From Pseudomonadota bacterium (lineage in GTDB: Bacteria > Desulfobacterota > Desulfobulbia > Desulfobulbales > Desulfobulbaceae): DNA of 6,567 nt. The notes beneath the pieces are model-generated. The model saw only the letters and a program-made list of their open reading frames with translations, did no database searches and was not told the DNA's origin. The stretch spans positions 1 to 6,567 of the forward strand of contig WRKE01000200.1 in assembly GCA_009778235.1 (NCBI GenBank), read 5' to 3'. Made by a program: the position numbers and the translations under genes. Shown piece by piece: positions 1 through 6,567 of the stretch; the stretch's first letter is position 1, and each line of letters starts with the position of its first letter.

Positions 1-763
1 CCAGCACCGGCAGGCTCACCGGTGCCACCTTGAGGAAAAAGGTGGCAAACTGCCAACCCATGACACTGCCCACCAGCAGGTTCTGCGGCTCGCCCACCAG
101 GGTGCATACCCCACCGAGCGCGGTGCCGACCGCGCCGTGCATCACCAGGTTGCGGAGGAACCCTCTAAATTGTTTGAGATCATCCTGCTCTTGCTCCTTG
201 AGCGCCAGGTCGCTGGTCAGATCGTGGAGCGTGTCGTCGCTGCCTCGGCCGGAAACAGAGCGGTGGTAGATGTCGTAGAAACCGTAGGCCACGGCAATGA
301 TCACCGCCGTGACCGTGAGCGCATCGAGAAAGGCGGAGAGAAAGGCGCCAGCCAAACAGAACAGCAACGAGATCGCGGCCTTGGACCGGACCTTGATCAG
401 GATGCGGGTGAAGGTGAACCTGAGGAGATCGGTCATGAAATAGATGCCGGCCACCATAAAGATCAAGAGCAGGATCACCTCGAAATTGGCCAGCACCTCC
501 TGCAAGACCGTTTCGGGCCTGGTCATGCCGATGGCCACCGCCGAAAGGGCCAGCAGGCCACCGGCCGGCAAGGGATAGCATTTCAAGGCCATGGCCAGGG
601 TAAAGATGAATTGGCCGATCAGCACCCAACCAGCGATGAACGGTCCACAGACCTTGAGCAAAACCGGATTGGCGATCAAAAACAAGACGATGACCAGCTT
701 ATACCAGAGCGGGGCAGGCCCGAGAAAATTTTTGGCAAAGGCGAGGGGATAGGACCAGAACAT
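1..763 (-). CDS. nhaB: Na+/H+ antiporter NhaB (N-terminal half, cut by window edge)
   Basis: Inner-membrane sodium/proton antiporter, expelling Na+ in exchange for H+ for pH and salt homeostasis. The first 254 codons are visible; the E. coli protein has a little over 500 residues, so about half is missing beyond the left edge. The reading matches remembered E. coli NhaB almost block by block: NFLG..P.WYKL near residue 12, FIFTLAMALKCYPL at 52-65, FMVAGIYFM at 102-110, SAFLDALTV at 143-151, QFRGFLRNL at 198-206 and GTALGGV.T.VGEPQNL at 213-229. Asp147 falls at the same number as the functionally important Asp147 of E. coli NhaB. Several hydrophobic membrane segments are evident, with a charged loop around 170-200. 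The ATG at 763 is preceded by AAGGAG (773-778) with 9-nt spacing, fixing the start. It follows the SUI1 gene in the same direction after 130 nt, so it may have its own promoter. Confidence 0.96.
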   Translation of the reverse strand, partial: MFWSYPLAFAKNFLGPAPLWYKLVIVLFLIANPVLLKVCGPFIAGWVLIGQFIFTLAMALKCYPLPAGGLLALSAVAIGMTRPETVLQEVLANFEVILLLIFMVAGIYFMTDLLRFTFTRILIKVRSKAAISLLFCLAGAFLSAFLDALTVTAVIIAVAYGFYDIYHRSVSGRGSDDTLHDLTSDLALKEQEQDDLKQFRGFLRNLVMHGAVGTALGGVCTLVGEPQNLLVGSVMGWQFATFFLKVAPVSLPVL

Positions 764-832
764 GGCAACTTGCTCCTTGGCGGGGATGAAAGACCGATGT
801 AGGCCGCGGGCGGCCGGTTGATTCGCACTGCT

Positions 833-866
833 TCCGGCAAATATAAAAAGCCTTGCCGGACGGCAA
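833..866 (-). terminator. Weak terminator-like hairpin between the SUI1 gene and nhaB, with an alternative fold
   Basis: On the minus strand, TTGCC-GTCC-GGCAA (866 to 853) forms a 5-bp stem, extendable by a T-G pair. A GGC spacer and then TTTTTATATTT follow, the layout of a short intrinsic terminator for the SUI1 transcript. The middle segment, TCCGGCAA, can instead pair perfectly with TTGCCGGA at 840-833 (8 bp, 12-nt loop), which would bury the U-run in the loop. The terminator stem is short, so termination is uncertain. Confidence 0.35.
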
Positions 867-893
867 ATGAATGATGGGGGCTTAAGGCGCGCT

Positions 894-1259
894 TCAGCCG
901 CCCGCCCGTTTGACGGTGTAGCCCATCTGTTGCAGGGTGGTCACCAGGAGATCGCGGTGCTCGCCCTGGATCTCGATGCTCCCTTCCTTGACACCGCCCC
1001 CGGCACCACACTGCTTTTTCAAACGGCTGGCCAAGGCCTGGAGCTGTTCCGGGTTCAGGGCAAGGCCGGTCACCACCGTTACCCCGCTGCCCTTGCGCCC
1101 TTTGGTGGCCCGTCCCACCCGGACGATGCCGTCGCCCTGAACAACAGCCAGGTTTGCCTTGCAGGCGCAAGAGGCGACTGGCTGGCCGCAGCCCGGACAT
1201 AACCTGCCCTGTTCGGTGGAATAGACCGGGACGGTCATTGGTGGGGTCTTGGTTACCAT
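894..1259 (-). CDS. yciH: SUI1/eIF1-like translation factor, YciH family, with N-terminal Cys cluster
   Basis: A 121-residue protein of the SUI1/eIF1 fold, homologous to E. coli YciH (about 108 residues). Eukaryotic and archaeal eIF1 act on the small ribosomal subunit in start-codon selection; the bacterial role is less settled, with a possible part in initiation fidelity. Family hallmarks are VYSTEQGR at 12-19, GDGIVRVGR.TKGRKGSGVTVVTG around 42-65, LKKQCGAGGGVKEG.IEIQG and RDLL, and the ending VKRAGG. Between the N-terminal strand and the SUI1 core lies C21-x2-C24-x6-C31-x-C33, a candidate metal-binding knuckle that E. coli YciH lacks. Such Cys-bearing versions are, to my recollection, common in other proteobacteria. 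An in-frame Met8 exists, but the strong Shine-Dalgarno sits just before Met1. The gene lies 59 nt after lpdA with no terminator between, so co-transcription is likely. Confidence 0.93.
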   Translation of the reverse strand: MVTKTPPMTVPVYSTEQGRLCPGCGQPVASCACKANLAVVQGDGIVRVGRATKGRKGSGVTVVTGLALNPEQLQALASRLKKQCGAGGGVKEGSIEIQGEHRDLLVTTLQQMGYTVKRAGG

Positions 1260-1263
1260 CTTC

Positions 1264-1269
1264 CCTCCT
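1264..1269 (-). promoter_or_regulatory. Strong ribosome binding site of the SUI1-family gene
   Basis: On the minus strand AGGAGG (1269-1264) lies within GAGGAGGGAAG immediately before the ATG at 1259, with 4-5 nt spacing depending on register. It supports Met1 over the in-frame Met8. Confidence 0.75.
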
Positions 1270-1318
1270 CTGCTTCAATCAAAACCGGGTCGGAGACGAG
1301 TCGCGCCCTTGCCGCTGT

Positions 1319-2731
1319 TTATTTTCTCGGCTTACTGGGCAGCAGGTCGGTGGCTGAGCCGCAAACCACCCCGGCCGCCCCGGCAAAGGTCTCCGCCAGG
1401 GTGGGATGGGCGTGCACGGTGCGGGCAATGGTCTCGGCGGTGGCTCCCAGAGACAGGGCCAGCGCCGCCTCATGGATCAATTCGCCGGCATTGAGGCCGC
1501 AGATGCCGGCCCCGAGCAGGTGGCCGCCGGCGCCGGCGAACAACGCCTTGCTCACCCCGTTGCCTGCCCCGGCGGTAAGCGCCCGGCCACTGGCGCCCCA
1601 GGGGAATTTGCCCTTGACGCAGGCTATCCCTTGCCGGGCCGCCTCCCGCTCGGTCAGACCCACCCAGGCCACCTCGGGATTGGTATAGGCCACCGAGGGG
1701 ATGGCCACGGGCGCAAAGGTCGCGGGCAGGCCGGCGATCACCTCGGCGGCTGTCTTGCCCTGGTGGATGGCCTTGTGGGCGAGCATCGGCCCTTCGGTCA
1801 CATCGCCGATGGCAAAGATATGGGACCTGGCGGTCCGCAGTTGGCCGTCAACCACCAGGCGACCCTGTTGATCGGGCGCCAGGCCCAGCGCCGAAAGGCC
1901 AATACCCTCGAGGTTGGGCCTCCGGCCCACCGCCACCAGCACCGCGTCAAACAGTTCGATTGCCTCGGTCCCGCCGGTCAACGCCACCTCGATGCCTTCT
2001 GGCCGGGCCGTCATCGTTGCCACCCTGGTCCCGGTCCAAATCCGATACTTGTTTTTGAGCTGCAAAAAGAGCGGCTGCACCAAATCACGGTCAGCAACCG
2101 GAATGATCTGGGACTCTGTCTCGACCATGGTGATGCCGGCGCCCAGGGCGTGGTACACCTGGGCCATCTCCAGCCCGATGATGCCGCCGCCCACGATCAG
2201 CAGCCGGGGCGGCACCGCGGGCAGGGCCAGGGCCACGGTGGAATCCCAGATCCGGGGATCGCGCGGCGCGGTGACCAAGGAGGTCGGGTGCGATCCAGTG
2301 GCGATGATGGCCTGGCTAAACCGTACCCTGGTACTCCCCACCGGAGAATCGACCACCAGGGTCTGGTCGCCGGTAAAGCGGCCGCGGCCGGTGAGCCGGG
2401 TGATTGTACGGGCCTTGGCCAGGTTGTCCAGGCCACCGGCCAGTTGTTCGATAATTTTCGTCTTGTGGGCCCGCAGCGGTTCGATATCGATCCGCAGGCC
2501 ATCGAACCGCAGGCCAAAGGCAGCCCCGGCCCGCGCCTCCTCAAACGCCGTTGCCGCATGGAGCAAGGTCTTTGACGGGATGCAGCCCGCATGGAGACAA
2601 ACGCCGCCCAACCGCAAGCCCTGCTCGATCAGACACACCGAAAGCCCCAGGTCAGCGGCGCGAAAGGCCGCGGTGTAGCCGCCTGGACCGCCGCCAAGCA
2701 CGGCGATATTGGTCTCTATCGCGTGTTCCAT
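1319..2731 (-). CDS. lpdA: Dihydrolipoyl dehydrogenase (E3), PDH-type
   Basis: A 470-residue cytoplasmic flavoprotein that reoxidises protein-bound dihydrolipoamide with NAD+ in 2-oxoacid dehydrogenase complexes and/or the glycine cleavage system. In order: FAD-binding GGGPGG at 13-18; redox disulfide Cys45/Cys50 in GGVCLHAGCIPSK; ATGS at 144-147; NAD-binding GGGIIG at 181-186, with Glu204 ending the second strand (favours NAD over NADP); second FAD motif FAIGD; and the C-terminal dimerisation domain with the catalytic dyad His442/Glu447 in HPTLAE. Length is normal. DPRIWDST, VYHALG, FPWGASGRA and the tail GSATDL resemble E. coli Lpd, suggesting the pyruvate-dehydrogenase-type E3. The open frame extends 16 codons upstream, but AAGGAG at 2743-2738 lies 6 nt before the ATG at 2731, which fixes the start. 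No E1, E2 or gcv gene is adjacent, so the partner complex must be encoded elsewhere. Confidence 0.97.
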   Translation of the reverse strand: MEHAIETNIAVLGGGPGGYTAAFRAADLGLSVCLIEQGLRLGGVCLHAGCIPSKTLLHAATAFEEARAGAAFGLRFDGLRIDIEPLRAHKTKIIEQLAGGLDNLAKARTITRLTGRGRFTGDQTLVVDSPVGSTRVRFSQAIIATGSHPTSLVTAPRDPRIWDSTVALALPAVPPRLLIVGGGIIGLEMAQVYHALGAGITMVETESQIIPVADRDLVQPLFLQLKNKYRIWTGTRVATMTARPEGIEVALTGGTEAIELFDAVLVAVGRRPNLEGIGLSALGLAPDQQGRLVVDGQLRTARSHIFAIGDVTEGPMLAHKAIHQGKTAAEVIAGLPATFAPVAIPSVAYTNPEVAWVGLTEREAARQGIACVKGKFPWGASGRALTAGAGNGVSKALFAGAGGHLLGAGICGLNAGELIHEAALALSLGATAETIARTVHAHPTLAETFAGAAGVVCGSATDLLPSKPRK

Positions 2732-2737
2732 CCAAAA

Positions 2738-2743
2738 CTCCTT
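2738..2743 (-). promoter_or_regulatory. Ribosome binding site deciding the lpdA start
   Basis: Minus-strand AAGGAG lies 6 nt before the ATG at 2731. This rules against the 16-codon upstream extension, which would overlap the site. Confidence 0.8.
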
Positions 2744-2797
2744 TTTCTGCCGGAAAACAGGCAGCAACGGGCCGAACAAGCGGACGCCTGGCAGGGT

Positions 2798-4162
<1,365 letters not shown>

Positions 4163-4200
4163 GATTGATCCAAAATCAGGTGGCAAAGGCGCACGGTTCT

Positions 4201-4218
4201 GCGCATCAAACGATGCGC
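4201..4218 (-). other. Perfect stem-loop/interrupted palindrome in the radA leader
   Basis: GCGCATC (4201-4207) and GATGCGC (4212-4218) are exact inverted repeats around a 4-nt spacer, giving a 7-bp, GC-rich stem. It lies 39 nt upstream of the chosen radA start and downstream of the candidate radA promoter, so it could be an RNA hairpin in the leader or a protein-binding operator. No T-tract follows on either strand, so it is not an intrinsic terminator. If radA starts at 4249 it would be coding. Confidence 0.6.
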
Positions 4219-4242
4219 GCGCCGGAGAGGTCCCATTTTCCC

Positions 4243-4271
4243 GTGGCATTCCGGCGATGATCTCTTATGAT
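4243..4271 (+). promoter_or_regulatory. Candidate sigma70-like promoter for the thioesterase gene
   Basis: GTGGCA (4243-4248), a 17-nt spacer, then TATGAT (4266-4271): 4/6 and 5/6 matches to TTGACA and TATAAT. Transcription would begin near 4278, about 65 nt before the ATG. It overlaps the opposing radA promoter candidate. Motif reading only. Confidence 0.35.
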
Positions 4272-4274
4272 AGC

Positions 4275-4303
4275 TTTATACAATGCGCTATGGCCGGGCG
4301 CAA
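4275..4303 (-). promoter_or_regulatory. Candidate sigma70-like promoter for radA
   Basis: On the minus strand TTGCGC (4303-4298), a 17-nt spacer, then TATAAA (4280-4275): 3/6 and 5/6 matches. Transcription would begin near 4268, giving a leader of about 105 nt to the ATG at 4162 that contains the 4201-4218 hairpin. Motif reading only. Confidence 0.35.
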
Positions 4304-4344
4304 CCTGTTCACCGGCGGCCACGCCACCCATTTGTGAGCACCCC

Positions 4345-4758
4345 ATGCACTATGTAGCCACCAAAATCTGCCGTGCCAGTGAGATCGGGATCAACGGCAA
4401 CCTCTTCGGCGGGACCATGCTGTCCTGGCTGGACGAGGCCGGCGCAGCCTTTGCCGGCTATCTCTGCCACACCCAATCCATGGTCACCCTGAAAATGGAG
4501 GAGGTGCTGTTTAAGCGACCGGTCAAAATCAGCCACCATGTCCGCATCTACGCCAGGGTACATCGGGTCGGCACCACCTCGCTGACCATCGACATCGAGG
4601 CCCGGCTGCTTGATTTCGGCCAGGGCGCGGAGGAGGTTGCCTGTTCGACCAGGATGGTCTTTGTCAAGATTGATGACCAGGGCCAGCCGATCCCGATTGA
4701 TGAGCGGCTGCGCACCTTAATCGACCAGTCCCGGGCTGGCTTTATCCCACCGGGCTGA
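4345..4758 (+). CDS. Acyl-CoA thioesterase, YciA-like hotdog fold
   Basis: A 137-residue single hotdog-domain enzyme expected to hydrolyse acyl-CoA to free acid and CoA in the cytoplasm. The segment around 15-34 (GINGNLFGGTMLSWLDEAGA) matches the YciA/BACH block NANGDIFGG..MS.MD..GA, and Asp30 corresponds to the catalytic Asp of YciA. The strand VTLKMEEVLFKRPV matches YciA's VT.RVEGMTFLRPV, and RVHRVGTTSLTIDIEA matches its C..KGTTSVSINIEV. Length agrees with the family. The frame is open 26 codons further upstream, but homology begins right after Met at 4345, and the extension would overlap the promoter region. The Shine-Dalgarno is weak (GTGAG about 7 nt upstream). The gene diverges from radA and precedes pyk by 164 nt. 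Substrate range cannot be read from sequence. Confidence 0.9.
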   Translation: MHYVATKICRASEIGINGNLFGGTMLSWLDEAGAAFAGYLCHTQSMVTLKMEEVLFKRPVKISHHVRIYARVHRVGTTSLTIDIEARLLDFGQGAEEVACSTRMVFVKIDDQGQPIPIDERLRTLIDQSRAGFIPPG

Positions 4759-4775
4759 CGACAAAGAACAGCGGG

Positions 4776-4804
4776 TTGCAACCATGCCGCACTCTTGCTA
4801 CAGT
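4776..4804 (+). promoter_or_regulatory. Candidate promoter for the pyruvate kinase gene
   Basis: TTGCAA (4776-4781), a 17-nt spacer and TACAGT (4799-4804) match sigma70 hexamers 4/6 each. Transcription would start near 4811, leaving a leader of about 110 nt that contains both downstream dyads, the usual location for repressor operators. Motif reading only. Confidence 0.3.
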
Positions 4805-4829
4805 TCATCGGGCCGCAAGCCAAGGTGAT

Positions 4830-4848
4830 GGCCGTGAATTCACCGGCC
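4830..4848. repeat. Bulged inverted repeat upstream of pyk
   Basis: GGCCGTGAA and TTCAC-C-GGCC form a 9-bp dyad interrupted by one extra C at 4844; the core GTGAATTCAC is a perfect 10-bp palindrome. There is no T-tract after it. Possible operator half of a tandem pair with 4857-4872, or a leader hairpin with an AATT loop. Confidence 0.45.
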
Positions 4849-4856
4849 CCCTGCGG

Positions 4857-4872
4857 TTTGCAGGCCTGCAAA
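4857..4872. promoter_or_regulatory. Perfect 16-bp palindrome, possible operator of pyk
   Basis: TTTGCAGGCCTGCAAA is fully self-complementary with no spacer, ending 50 nt before the pyk ATG. A palindrome with no loop suits binding by a dimeric regulator better than an RNA terminator. By simple base-count chance, a perfect 16-mer palindrome is expected about 0.1 times in a window this size, and far less often in this gap. The regulator is unknown. Confidence 0.5.
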
Positions 4873-4922
4873 ATATCCGGTCGATTGCGGCCTGCCCCTT
4901 AAACAACAACCAACGCCATCCT

Positions 4923-6362
<1,440 letters not shown>

Positions 6363-6412
6363 TCTTTATCGATTGTGCGGTGGACTCCTCTTTGTTTTTA
6401 TTCGTCCGCAGT

Positions 6413-6441
6413 AAAGGTTAAAACCGCCACCTTTCAGGCGG
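6413..6441 (+). other. Two overlapping weak hairpins downstream of pyk
   Basis: AAAGGT (6413-6418) can pair with ACCTTT (6429-6434), while CCGCC (6424-6428) can pair with GGCGG (6437-6441). The two exclude each other. Neither is followed by a T-run, so neither is a standard intrinsic terminator, although this is where pyk transcription would be expected to end. Confidence 0.25.
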
Positions 6442-6459
6442 GTAGCATAGACTTATACT
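6431..6459 (+). promoter_or_regulatory. Possible promoter for a gene beyond the right edge
   Basis: TATACT (6454-6459) is a 5/6 match to the -10 consensus. The -35 candidate CTTTCA at 17-nt spacing is only 3/6. No gene start is visible downstream within the window. Confidence 0.2.
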
Positions 6460-6513
6460 GGCGTCATGGAATATTAATACGGTCATTCATCACCGAACAC
6501 CATCCCTTGTTTC

Positions 6514-6558
6514 GTCATTTCGACCGCAGGGAGAAATCTCCATGGATCGAGCAATGAC
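6514..6558. repeat. Imperfect palindrome, probable dispersed intergenic repeat
   Basis: GTCATT (6514-6519) pairs with AATGAC (6553-6558), TCGA (6520-6523) with TCGA (6547-6550), CC with GG, and a central GGAGA/TCTCC hairpin (6530-6541) caps it. GTCATTTCGACC followed by GGGAGAAATCT resembles a repeat type I recall as widely scattered in bacterial intergenic regions, often mistranslated as FDRREKS. A further GGTCATT at 6481-6487 is the reverse complement of AATGACC at 6553-6559. Only one copy is in this window. Confidence 0.45.
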
Positions 6559-6567
6559 CAATGAAAA

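Noticed and set aside
137..802. Open frame of 221 codons on the plus strand over nhaB
   Set aside because: Highly charged, His/Gln/Gly-rich translation typical of antisense of a membrane protein gene; nhaB on the minus strand explains the region.
802..815. GGCCGC-GG-GCGGCC inverted repeat upstream of nhaB
   Set aside because: The spacer is too short for a hairpin loop and such GC-only symmetry is easily produced in GC-rich DNA; no further support.
1406..2575. Long open frame (389 codons) on the plus strand opposite lpdA
   Set aside because: Antisense shadow in GC-rich DNA; low-complexity Gly/His/Gln-rich translation, no family resemblance, while the other strand encodes an unmistakable enzyme.
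2743..2764. CTGCC/GGCAG hairpin between radA and lpdA
   Set aside because: On the transcribed strand it is followed by A-rich sequence and the lpdA ribosome binding site, not a U-run, so it is not a terminator.
4267..4344. 26-codon N-terminal extension of the thioesterase
   Set aside because: Overlaps promoter candidates and carries no hotdog-fold homology; the ATG at 4345 fits the family.
4776..4922. 49-codon N-terminal extension of pyruvate kinase from a TTG
   Set aside because: Contains the dyads and no pyruvate kinase homology; the family starts just before the KTKLVCTIGP motif.
6376..6410. TGCGG...CCGCA pair around a T-rich stretch after pyk, considered as a terminator
   Set aside because: The T-tract lies inside the loop rather than after the stem, and the stem is only 5 bp.
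6375..6557. Short open frame of 60 codons after pyk
   Set aside because: Its end (FDRREKS) is the translation of the palindromic repeat, it has no ribosome binding site, and the rest resembles nothing.

Overview
The window is a GC-rich stretch of ordinary bacterial chromosome with densely packed housekeeping genes. RadA, a bacterial-type SUI1/YciH protein, a proteobacterial-type lipoamide dehydrogenase and NhaB together point to a proteobacterium or a former deltaproteobacterial lineage (for example Desulfobacterota). That assignment comes from gene content and remembered family sequences, not from a search, and is tentative.

Left arm (1-4162, all on the minus strand, read right to left): radA (DNA repair/recombination ATPase), then lpdA (dihydrolipoyl dehydrogenase, E3), then a SUI1/YciH-family translation factor, then the 5' part of nhaB (Na+/H+ antiporter), which runs off the left edge. 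The gaps are 66 nt (radA-lpdA), 59 nt (lpdA-SUI1) and 130 nt (SUI1-nhaB). The first three genes look like one transcript. The SUI1-nhaB gap holds a weak terminator-like hairpin and nhaB may be transcribed separately.

Centre (4163-4344): a divergent intergenic region between radA and a YciA-like acyl-CoA thioesterase. It holds a perfect 7+4+7 interrupted palindrome in the presumed radA leader and two face-to-face, overlapping sigma70-like promoter candidates.

Right arm (4345-6567, plus strand): the thioesterase, a 164-nt gap with a candidate promoter followed by two tandem dyad symmetries (one a perfect 16-bp palindrome), and a complete pyruvate kinase whose DLPGPKIR motif marks the Lys-type (predicted K+-independent) class. 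The last ~200 nt hold no convincing gene. They contain a promoter-like sequence and an imperfect palindrome resembling dispersed GTCATTTCGA/GAGAAATC repeats.

Functionally, pyruvate kinase makes pyruvate, LpdA would serve a 2-oxoacid dehydrogenase complex using it, and the thioesterase acts on acyl-CoAs, so a loose central-carbon theme exists. RadA, SUI1 and NhaB do not fit that theme. I see no mobile element, CRISPR array, RNA gene or defence system. The items most worth a second look are regulatory: the 16-bp palindrome before pyk, the radA leader hairpin, the overlapping divergent promoters and the terminal repeat.
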